DNA from: Oscarella lobularis
Taxonomy: Eukaryota; Porifera; Homoscleromorpha; Homosclerophorida; Oscarellidae
Direction: 5' to 3'
Length of the DNA: 64,000 nt
Assembly: GCF_947507565.1 (NCBI RefSeq)
Contig: NC_089182.1
Location: 2,604,001-2,668,000, forward strand
Shown here: piece by piece, positions 24,601-33,685 of the stretch
Layout: each line of letters opens with the position of its first letter
Numbering within the stretch: position 1 is the stretch's first letter
Program-made: the position numbers and the translations under genes
The notes under the pieces: generated by a model
Told to the model about the DNA's origin: nothing
The model's database searches: none
Seen by the model: only the letters and a program-made list of their open reading frames with translations

Positions 24601-26062
24601 AGGAGTGCACGGGGGAGGGGTGTTCTTTTTGTACCACTCACTGTCTACTTCTCGCAGGACCAATACTTCTTCATTCACGATGCCGTTCTCGAGGCAATTC
24701 AGTGCGGCTACACGGAAATCAATGCCAAGGATTTGCCCCACGCTATGCAGAAATTGAGCGAAGTCATTGCTGATGACGGTTCTACAGCAATTGAGCTGGA
24801 ATTCAAGGTAGAGACTTTACAAAGGGGGTCCCCCTCGATCGGTACGTGACGTTTTTGTATTGCCTTAGCGACTGGCTATGGACAAGCTGGACCCCAGCAG
24901 GTTTCAGTCAGCCAATCGCAGCGTCAACAAGGCCAAGAATCGATTTGTGAATATTTTGCCGTGTAAGTTTGTATTTTTTGCTTGTCTATGAATTCCTTAT
25001 GCACGTGCTCATTAGTTGAAGGCACTCGCGTGCCATTGATGTTTGTTCGCGGCGTAGAAGGCTCGGATTACATCAATGCGAGCTTCATCGATGTGAGTGT
25101 GGATTTCTATCGCGAGGAGCGCTCGATTTTACACGCTCGTTTCTTTAGGGCTACAAACAAAGGCACGCATTCATTGCCACCCAGGGACCATTGAAAGACA
25201 CCGAACAAGATTTCTGGAAAATGATATGGGAGCACGAGTCAAAGATCATCGTCATGTTGACTAAGTTGTCTGAAAGAGGCCAGGTACGTGCGATCTCTTT
25301 TTGGGGTTATTTCGTATGCACGGAGATTCTCTATTTTTTGTAGGAGAAATGTCACAAATACTGGCCTGACGGAAAGCCAGCTCGCTATGGGACTTTCGTC
25401 ATTGAGCCGCTGTCTGAACAACGCAAATCCGACTGCATTCTTCGTCAATTCAAATTGACCAATACAACCGTGAGAGAGAGTTTCTGCAGGCATCGTTTTT
25501 TCTAGTAGTGATGTTGGCCTTTGTTTTCATGAAAGGATGGGATGGCACGAACCATATGTCAGTATCAGTACGTGGGCTGGCCTGAGAATAGGTCTCCCGT
25601 GTCGGGCCGCGCTCTTATTGATCTCATTGGCGAAGTGCAGAAACTGCAGGAAAAGACGCGAGACCGTGGTCCAGTGACAGTCCACTGCAGGTTTGACGAA
25701 AAATTTTAATAGTACGTTGATCATGAGAGATGTTATTGACTCCGTTTTTAGTGCCGGAGTTGGCCGAACCGGCTGCTTCGTTGCCCTTACTGTCGTCTTG
25801 GAGCGAATGCGATGCGAAGGAGTCTTGGATATATTTCAAACGGTAAAGATGCTACGTATTCAGCGTCCTGCTATGGTGCAGACTCTGGTAAGAGGACAAT
25901 AATAAGCATTTGCTTTCCACTAGTTACCGTTGTTTCTAGGATCAATACCAGTTTGTCTATGATACGGCTCTCGAGTACTTGGATTCGTTTGATCACTACG
26001 CTGACTACGCACCATTGGATGTTCAAGACGATGAAGAGGAAGTACAGGTAAAAGATGAGTAA
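18685..26062 (+). CDS. Receptor-type protein tyrosine phosphatase with Ig, FN3 and tandem PTP domains (receptor B)
   Basis: A signal peptide ([19 protein letters not shown]) is followed by an Ig domain from about 19307, about eight FN3 domains and a membrane-proximal R2B-like unit ([20 protein letters not shown]), then a TM helix ([20 protein letters not shown]) near 23100-23188. The cytoplasmic part carries PTP D1 (about 23746-24807): [11 protein letters not shown], the WPDHGVP acid loop and the [10 protein letters not shown] active site, split by an intron after the catalytic Cys codon at 24412. D2 follows (about 25010-26000): [10 protein letters not shown], a WPE in place of WPD (GWPENRSP) and [11 protein letters not shown]1 should be active; the WPE loop suggests weak or regulatory D2, as in many RPTPs. 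The stop is TAA at 26060-26062. It is a direct neighbour and duplicate of receptor A, and lacks the MAM domain typical of vertebrate R2B phosphatases. Confidence 0.9.
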
Positions 26063-26471
26063 AAAGAGAGGGAATTCGCATTAGAGTAAGAAACAATAGA
26101 ATCACATTTTCTTGTTTGTGTTGCATGCATTCGTACTATTCATTCATACTAATAAGACTTGCATTTTAGCTGCACTACATATTGCGTTCACTCTTTATTA
26201 TTATTCATTTATCGTAGCTACTGCGGTTCACGCGTGTCATTTGGCTCGTCATTTCATTTTACTGTTTTACTATTGTTGTTGTGGCTAAAGCGCTACCTCA
26301 GCCAGGCTCTCGATCCGAGGCGTCCTTAGTCGCTTCGTTCGGCGAGCGTCAGAGATAAAATTCTCGCTTATTGAATTAATTAAATTACGCTAATTGACGC
26401 TCGCGCTAACGCTGCTCGCGAAGCAAACGCGAGCGTCGCGACGCTGACGCTCCGTTCGCCGAGCTTCACTC
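26063..26471. other. Intergenic, with GC-rich inverted repeats before the CARD gene
   Basis: AT-rich 3' flank of receptor B, then from about 26330 clustered inverted words (TTCGGCGAGCGTCAG against CTGACGCTCCGTTCGCCGAG; GACGCTCGCG against CGCGAGCGTC) up to the CARD gene start. These could form a hairpin or be a promoter-associated repeat. No gene seen. Confidence 0.5.
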
Positions 26472-27142
26472 ATGGCCGCTGAATGGAGAGACCTCAGCGG
26501 CGAGTACGACGTGGTCGTCCTTGGTGTCGCGGATTTAATCGCCCGCGGTGGCTTTCTGGACAAAGTTTTTGCAAGACAGCTTGTATCTCCGGAACAGCTT
26601 GCGTCTTCACGACGACTTTCTCCGGAAGATGGCGCTCGAGAGCTTCTGGAAATACTTATGAGACAGTCTAGTGACAGCTACAAGAAGTTTTTCGATGCAA
26701 TAGAAAAGACGCCAAACAGCGATCAGCTTCTTCAAATATTCCGGCGACATTCACGCTCGGAGAAAAGTTCAACTTCGGACTCGGGGCTGGTAAAAGCCAA
26801 CGGCAGCACCTCCGCGAATACCTTGGACGGTATTCTGGCTTACAAACGGTTTAGTCAGAAACCAGGTAGGTGGCAAACTCGTTATTTACATTGCATTTGA
26901 TACTTTCGCTTTCAGTGCTTCGGTGGTCTTGGTCTACTATTCAATTGTTTGTTTTGTTTCTGATTTTGGCTGTTTTGTTTCTAAGACTTTTTTTTCACCC
27001 TCCTCCTCCTCCACCACCTCCACCACATGGATTCGGTTGTGAAGGTCAAGGGCATCCTCCACGGCATCCTCCACGGCATCCTCCACCAGGAGGGTGTCCT
27101 CCACCGGGACATCCTCCACCAAGAGGACATCCACCCTGGTAG
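26472..27142 (+). CDS. CARD-domain protein with C-terminal transmembrane helix and Pro/His-rich tail
   Basis: Two exons (26472-26865, 26916-27142) give 206 residues. Residues about 12-95 look like a caspase-recruitment (death-fold) domain: DLIARGGFLDKVFARQLVSP, SPEDGARELLEILMRQSSDS, YKKFFDAIEKTPNSDQLLQI. A Ser-rich linker follows, then a single hydrophobic helix at about 139-158 (IQLFVLFLILAVLFLRLFF), then a tail of nine prolines and HPP/GHPPP repeats (GGCPPPGHPPPRGHPP). The order CARD-linker-membrane helix resembles MAVS, the mitochondrial adaptor of RIG-I-like receptors, but MAVS ends at its helix while this protein continues for about 50 residues. Other membrane CARD proteins are possible. 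Membrane topology and partner are unknown. Confidence 0.75.
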
Positions 27143-27333
27143 AAAGCAAACCCTGTGTACGGCTCATTTTCGTAATTTATGCCCTATTAATTAAAATCAA
27201 GCTACACATGACAAAACATTCGAAAAAGTTTGCACTGTCCTCAGGAATTCAGGTAAGCTGATATTTTGGAAAAACCATTTTCATCGATTGTTGAGGACGG
27301 ATAAATAACCACGTGCTTTCTAACCGGGTAACC

Positions 27334-29598
27334 ATGGGCGAGTTCAAGAAGTTGGTTCTGAAGAAGTTTCCAGCTGCTAGTCGGCCAGAATCGAGCGAGG
27401 AGCATTACTGGAAGAAGTTTCAGGTTCGATAACCATGGCATGGGAACGAATCGATCGAAGGGTCCCCTTTAGTCCCCCATTACGATTCGCGAGTACGGAG
27501 CGGTGCGATGCATCGATTTTTCGCCGACAAAACCCCACGACGTCGCCGTAACGACCGGATCAAAGGTCAGAGAACCCCTTTTAGAAGAGAAACAAACGCA
27601 GTCTCGCGCACACAGATTCAAGTGTTCGGTTCGAGCGACGGTCAACTCCGAAAGACGTTCAGTCGCTTCAAAAACGCCGCCTACTCGGGTCGCTTTCGAA
27701 GCGACGGTCAGCTGCTCGTCGCCGGAGACGGCGACGGAACGGTCAAGGTACAGTAGGCCTCGAAAAATCCGACGCAAGAATATCGTTTGTTGACAAGGTG
27801 TTCGAATATTCCGGACGATTGATTCTGAGAGACTTCAAGGGTCACACAAAGTAAGCGTCTGTCTCACTCTACTGTAGATAAAAAATCCAGCCCTGTGGTT
27901 GCCGGTGTGATCGTTCCTATTTCGTCGTCTCCCCGTTTTCTGATGGGCTCAAAGTAGATCTGTGCCATCTGCAGCATCGTGCTCTATCCGATACACCTCG
28001 TGCTAGCCAGTGCACAGAGACATTTTTCTTAGGGCGGCTCAAGTGTCTCATTTTGCCCTGGACAACAAGTCTGTTTACTCGGCGTCCGACGATGGGACGG
28101 TTCGCCTGTGGGATCTAGCCGGTGAAGAAGCCATCAGCGTCTTCAAAGGCCATCAGGTCAGGAGGAGGTATTACACACGTGCATAATGATATTAGAAATT
28201 TTCTGAATAAGGATTATGTTCGAGCGGGGACGGTGTGTAAATCGTCAAACGATCTGTTTCTGACGGGTAAATTAAAAATTTTATTAATCTGACATGTTCT
28301 CTACTGCTGTGTGCAGGTTCCTATGATCATACTGTTCATCTGTGGGACCGCAGGAGCGGATCGTGCGTCGTTCAAGTCGACCACGGCGCGCCAGTGGACG
28401 CCGTGCTTATGTTTCCAAGCGGCACGGCGTGCATTTCGGCCGGCGGCAACGTCATCAAAGTTTGGGACGTCGTCCAGGGCGGCAGACGCATAGCGGCCGC
28501 TTCCAACCACCAAAAAGCGATCACGTGTCTCGCATTCGACACGTCGGCTGGACGACTATTATCAGGTTCCGTCGACCGGTGAGGATAGGGTTATGAGAGT
28601 TTTGTGTCGTCTTATTGGGTTCTTTTAGGCAGGTAAAAGTGCACGATGTCAGCAGTTACAAAGTCGTCGCGAGTCTCAGCTATCCATCGTCAATACTGAG
28701 TCTTGGCTTATCGGTAGCAATTAATTAATTAATTAAAATTAATTAAATTAAATTTTCTTCTAGCCGCTTGAGGATTGTCTTGCTGTTGGAATGACTGGTG
28801 GCTATCTGTCACTGAAAAAGCGGAAAACTGGCGCTGGCAATGACGAGGAGGAGCAAAGGGAAGCAATCGCCGGTTTTTCAAGTTCTTATTCTGGTTCGTT
28901 TCGGTATTTTGCGAGAGGAAAGAAAGAAGAACCAGGCGAGGTACACGATAGAATATTTTTTGCTATAACAGAGTGAAATTGTACCGTAGGGCGATCAAGT
29001 CGTCGAAAAGATCAAGCGAAAAAGCCTACGCGAGTACGAGCGCTTTCTGAAGAAATTCAGATATAGGGATGCTCTTGACGCATCATTGAGAGTAAGGGCT
29101 AGAAAGTTTTGGGGGGAATGATTCTTTTTAGCGAGTGCTATTCAATGCAGACGGGCAGAGCAGACGTTGTGACGAGTCTACTGAGGGAAATGATGCTTAG
29201 AGATGGTCTGGAGATTGCTTTAGGTGGACGAGACGAAGAGTCGTTGGAGCCAATTCTTCTGTTTTTGATCAGGTGTCGTATAGATAGTAGATACCTGGCA
29301 GCAGCAGTTTTATGCTTTTTTTAGATATCTAGTCAATCCGCTGTATAGTCAAATACTCTGTGACGTATTTAGTGTTCTTCTCGGTAAGTTGCGTTTGTCA
29401 CGAGACTCTAAGGTTAGGAGGATTTGTTTCTTGCGTCTAGACATGTATTCGGACGTCGTAGGCGTGTCTGAACGCATCGATTCGCTCTTTGCGAAGCTAA
29501 AGCAGAAAATTGGCATTGAACTGCGATTTCACAGTGACATATTTCAACTGCTAGGAACAATGGAGATGATATTCGCGGCAAATCCAGCCATCTCATAA
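27334..29598 (+). CDS. UTP15: U3 snoRNA-associated protein UTP15 (SSU processome WD40 subunit)
   Basis: A t-UTP component of the small-subunit processome, needed for rDNA transcription and 18S pre-rRNA processing in the nucleolus. Exon 1 is 27334-27423 (MGEFKKLVLKKFPAASRPES) and exon 2 starts at 27473 (TIREYGAVRCIDFSPTKPHD). WD40 repeats follow in order: TFSRFKNAAYSGRFRSDGQL, HFALDNKSVYSASDDGTVRL, VRAGTVCKSSNDLFLTGSYD, VDAVLMFPSGTACISAGGN, KAITCLAFDTSAGRLLSGSV. After the propeller come VGMTGGYLSLKKRKTG and the UTP15 C-terminal helical domain (LREYERFLKKFRYRDALDA; GRDEESLEPILLFLIR; LLGTMEMIFAANP). All regions of the vertebrate protein are present in order. AATAAA is at 29628-29633. The intron after 27852 is longer (about 180 bp) than its neighbours. 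Confidence 0.95.
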
Positions 29599-29656
29599 AG
29601 TATAAGGACCGTAGAATAGACTAATTAAATAAAACAGTTATTTTTTGTGGGAATCA

Positions 29657-30847
29657 TCATTCGTACATGTCTATAATAGGTAAAGCCCGTTCACTCGAGC
29701 GCGGTAGACTGCCTTTGCTTCTACGGTTCGTCACGCTGACGTTTTTGCCAGTCTCTGTTTCAATAGTCTCTGCAGTAATTGGAAGCTTGCGCGAGAGACA
29801 AAGATATGGCCGATTTTCGATTGGAAAAGTCAGCGTTAGGTAAACTTTACGAATGCCAAACGGAGTCAGTAAGATGCACTACGAGCTAAAAAATATTTCG
29901 TCTTGGACTACCAGGTGAGACAGCAAAGATGTTAGATGTTCATAGTACAGTCCCTTTCGTCCGTGTTGCAGATGCACGTCGCTCTGAATTCGCCTTCTTT
30001 GCACTTTGTGGTCAGGTAAGATGCAAAATCGCTGCCCTCTTTGTATTTGGCATTGATCTACGATTTAGCCAACGCGTGAGCGTAAGTCAGCACAGAAAGA
30101 AGGAGTCGTACTCTGAGAACGTGATCTCCACTATCCTGCATAATGATTTCGTTTGACACGGCGGTGAGGTCGCTCTCCTCTACCTGTTCATGAAAAGAAA
30201 GCTGTCGAATTTTCGAGGTAAACTTTGGCCTGACGTACGCCCGTGTTGCTTGCGAGGAGGTCTCGCAAAGCCGACGCAGAAGCCTTTGGAATGTATCCGT
30301 TAAAGGGCCCCAGATCCTAGACATACATAGTTCACGTGGAAGACCCTGTCTACTAAATACCTTCTTATTGGCCTGTTTTATAAAGCGAAGCACGCACTCG
30401 CCCTTGCCAGTGTCTACCAAAAGGAAAAGATCTCTAGCTTTTGCATGAACCTTACAGCCTAGCTGATACCGTCTCCACATGTTGGCCCAGTGTAGCACTC
30501 GTTGCACAAGCAGGTGCCATTGTTTTGTAGGCACGGCTGCTCGTTTTGACAGTCGCAGTATTTGTCGCATAGTGCTCCCCACTTTCCGAGGGGGCAGCCT
30601 TAGGGGAAGAAAAGAGGCGTGTTCGAAAAAACGAGCCACGGGGTGTGGCAGACAGAAAAATGAGAAAACGATCGCTACTTTTCTTTGTAGGAGCCATCGT
30701 GGGAAGAGCTCCCGATCCCGATCCCGATCCCGATCCAAATCCCGATCCACTTCCACTTCCACTCATTACGCCCATGTCGTCTGCGGCTCTTCCGTTTCCT
30801 ACAGACGCAGCGAGCAAAGTACACGCTATGAGTACAAACGTTCTCAT
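29657..30847 (-). CDS. Small secreted protein with one EGF-like module (uncharacterised)
   Basis: Signal peptide MRTFVLIACTLLAASVGNGR, a Gly-Ser hexamer-encoded repeat (GSGSGSGFGSGSGSGSG), then after an intron a Cys-rich EGF/laminin-type module (GKWGALCDKYCDCQNEQPC, CLCNECYTGPTCGD). Very short introns (about 40-56 bp) then seem to join GKGECVLRFIKQANKK, GPFNGYIPKASASALRDLL, EESDLTAVSNEIIMQDSGDH, KCKEGEFRATCICNTDERDC, FQDEIFFSS and a last exon LTLTFPIENRPYLCLS..PIIDMYE with the stop at 29657-29659. I do not recognise the family; the later joins are my reading and less sure than the first two exons. It converges on UTP15 (the stop is 24 bp past the UTP15 poly(A) signal) and is divergent from the CNBD2-like gene. 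Confidence 0.5.
30716..30770. repeat. Hexanucleotide microsatellite (CCCGAT/CCACTT)n, coding
   Basis: Tandem CCCGAT changing to CCACTT units, which on the minus strand encode the Gly-Ser repeat of the small EGF protein. Unit length is a multiple of three, so length change would keep the frame. Confidence 0.8.
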
Positions 30848-30957
30848 GCTCGACAAACAACTGGATTGAAAGATGACGCGTGATGCGCGCCATGACGTCA
30901 GCGTCGTCACGGTAACTATGATGAACACAATAAGTATATTTGGAACAAAAAAGCCGT

Positions 30958-31125
30958 CCGAATCTTTTCTGTTTCGTTTCAATTTTCTTAGCCCCGCCTA
31001 CGCAAAAAATTTTGGAACAGAGAAGATTAGGACGGTCCCAGCCGCAGCCCGCCGCAGCCGAGCCGCAGCCGCTGGGACCGTCCTAATCTTCTCTGTTGCG
31101 TTCCAAATTTTGTATGCTTAGCGCG
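30958..31125. repeat. U6-like palindromic repeat, single copy between divergent genes
   Basis: The left part reads (minus sense of the 53-kb array) AATCTTTTCTGTTTCGTTTC..CTTAGCCCCGCCTACGC. Then an almost perfect hairpin follows: TTTGGAACAGAGAAGATTAG at about 31008-31027 and its inverse, CTAATCTTCTCTGTTGCGTT at about 31083-31102, around a CAGCCG-rich loop. The second arm, reversed, is GGAACGCAACAGAGAAGATT, matching U6 snRNA GGAACGATACAGAGAAGATT at 18 of 20 bases. It lies in the roughly 350-bp gap between the starts of the EGF-like gene (30847, minus) and the CNBD2-like gene (31202, plus). Confidence 0.85.
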
Positions 31126-31201
31126 CGCTTGCCGTCTTAGGCCTCGCTTTTCTCGGGCTTTTCTCCCGTTTTGCGGTGTCGATTCGGATGTCGTTCGAGC
31201 T

Positions 31202-33513
31202 ATGCGGCCAGTTCAAATCGATTCTCATCCCAGGATCTCTCAGCCTCTCTTTTCCTCTATCGCGATTTTTTTCGAACAAGACACGCCACCGCCGCCGTCG
31301 GCGGCGTGCAGTCCCGTTTCCGAGTCGAAAACAAGTCGCATTAGATACCGCTTGCACGAGCCTATCACAGAATACGTACAGAAAGCGATGTCTTCTCATT
31401 GTGTCGTCACGTCGTCAAGGAAACTTCTTATGAGAATCGTATGTCGTTGAAAGTCTCCTACGATTTCCTTCGGCAAGAGCCAACAGACAGAAAAGATGAA
31501 GACATCGAGTTGCTCATTCCCTGGCTTCGGCACTGCTGCAAGCTATTCGCCAACGAAATCACAGGTACGTCAACCTTTGCCTAATGAACAACACCACATT
31601 CCAATTGCCCTAGCGCCTGACGACCTAATCAAGGACATCCTAAGACACAGCCACTTGGAAACGCACCAACCCGACACGGTTTTATTTACGCAGGGCGAAA
31701 AGGGCAACTGGTACGTAAGCGAACAACCTCTTTTCTCCTTTGGCATATATGTTCCCATGCAGTTTCTATCTTATACTGCGCGGCTCCATCGCCGTTCTAG
31801 TCGAACGGCGCAAAGATACGCATATCCCTAATTCCGTCAGCAATCCCGACGTTTCTTCCGCCTCCGCTCCGAACACCGAGCTCCCTTCGGAGCGAAAAGT
31901 CCACTCGCGTCGTCGCGCGCGTAACTATCTCGGCACAGAGGCCGTCATTCTCGGTCGCGGTCGCACGTTCGGCGAAGTGGCGCTCATGCAGGAATCGGGC
32001 GTTCGACAGGCATCGGTCGTCGTCAACGACGCCGCCACAGATCTGCTCGTCATCAATCGGAGTCTCTATCATCGTTCGGTCGAGCGCGTCCAGCGCACGG
32101 AAGCGCGCGAGAAAATGGCCTTCGTCGACGCGCTCGGCATTCTGTCGCACTGGTCCACGCAGAATCTCGTTCATCTCGTCGGCGCGTTGAATCACGTTCG
32201 TTACAGCGCCGGCGACTACATCTATCGACAAGGCGCCGTCGCCGATCGAATCTATTTTGTCAAATCGGGTCAAGTGAAATTAACGCTGAGCCCTGATCCC
32301 GTCTCGCCGCCGCCGCCGCTGCCGACGGCAATATCCCGAAGGGTTTCTAACGACGGCGGCGGCGGCGACGTTGCGCGTCTCGGTTTGTGGAATCGTGACG
32401 TCGACGTGTGCGTCGTCGGTTGGCGCGGCGCGATCGGCGACGTCGAGGCCGTTTATCGTTTGCCGGCCTATACGACGTCGGCAAAGTGCGAGTCGAACGT
32501 CGAGCTCTTTGGACTCGATTTCGGCTCGTTTGAGCAGCTCTTTCGCGTGAAGAATCCCGTCACTATGGAAGCAATTGGAGTGCTCGTCGACTGCAAGCTT
32601 CTTCATCGTCGACCGAATTTGCGCTGCAGCGTCGCGTGCGAGCCGCTTTTGCGTCGCGCGACGCAAAAGGTGCAGGCGATGCGGAGTCGCATGGAGCGCG
32701 CGAGAAAGGAGAAGAGAGTGCGAAAGCGTTTGCGAGAGGCGGCGAAAAGTGCCGCCGTCGCCACGGCAACGGGAAGCAAGTCGAAGCCGTTGCCGAAGAT
32801 TTTGCCGCCGAGTGGCGGCGACGTGGAGAACGTCGATTCCGGATCGTTTTTGACGATGATCAAAATAAAGCCGGACGGGTCGAAGGAGGTTGCGCGTGCC
32901 GATTCGATGGCCGTCGAAAAGATGCCGTCGTTGTCGCGTAATCGCGCGGGAGAAGGCGACGACGATTCGACGGGAGACGACGTGTTCGAGGAGTTGGAAA
33001 CTCAGCGACGCGTCACCGACGGACCGTCGCTGTTGCTCGACGGAAAATTTGGAGATTGGTCGAGCAGTTTTGCGGCGTCGGTCGACATGGCGAACGCGTT
33101 GCTGAATACGGCACGCGAGGATACGGTGAGACGACTTCTAGATCATTTGCGAGCCGTTCACATTCGAGGTCGAGCGACTACGAGCGGTGGTGTCGCCGAA
33201 AAGAAACAACGTCGTTCGCGTAGTCCGCTGAAACGGGCGAGTGCGCGTGTCGTCGAGAAGGCGCGCACGCCGACGCCGACTCCCCCCGTCGATTCTGTTC
33301 TCGCGTCGCGTTCGCTGACGACGCCCGTTCAAAGGTACATCAAAGCGAGAACAGAGGCCGGATCGCAAGCCGTCTTTCGTTCGAAATTGTAAGTTGGGGT
33401 GTGTTGAATTGGGAAAAGACTTGACGTCGTTTTTTTTTTGTATGCGCAGGCGACGACAGAAGACGCTGCCTTCGGTGACCGGACTTAAACTAGGACGAAA
33501 GACGTCTACCTGA
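31202..33513 (+). CDS. Cyclic nucleotide-binding domain protein, CNBD2-like
   Basis: Exon 1 starts MRPVQIDSHPRISQPLFSSI. Later exons carry EDIELLIPWLRHCCKLFANE, PDDLIKDILRHSHLETHQPD and TVLFTQGEKGNW, leading into a first cNMP-binding domain: FYLILRGSIAVLVERR and FGEVALMQESGVRQASVVV, the phosphate-binding cassette with its Arg. A second domain follows: HVRYSAGDYIYRQGAVADRI, YFVKSGQVKLTLSPD. The C-terminal half (from about 32640) is basic and Ser/Arg-rich. The last intron follows 33388 and the stop is TGA at 33511-33513. CNBD2 in mammals is a testis protein needed for sperm formation; that role here is inference. One very long exon (about 1.6 kb) contrasts with the usual short exons of the window. 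Confidence 0.8.
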
Positions 33514-33685
33514 ACGTGCACACTGAAACGGGTAAACAGATATATAACGCAGCAGTAGACAACATTACATCAAAAATAGTTTCGTTCACGTACACATACA
33601 TACATACACAGACATGTTTAGTTGCTGACCGCGGTCGGCTGCTCGCTCACGTAAAGAGGACAAAGGCGGCAAGCGCATTCATTTC
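33514..33685. other. Convergent 3' spacer
   Basis: A short spacer between the convergent CNBD2-like and DOMON genes with CATACATACATACACAGACA microsatellite-like sequence. No gene. Confidence 0.5.

Noticed and set aside
30479-30883. Plus-strand Arg/Ser-rich ORF opposite the EGF-like gene
   Set aside because: It is the mirror of the Gly-Ser hexamer repeat; the minus strand carries a signal peptide and EGF cysteines.
32563-32941. Arg/Ala-rich ORFs in other frames of the CNBD2-like gene
   Set aside because: Shadows of GC-rich coding sequence; the 550-codon frame with cNMP-binding motifs is the real one.
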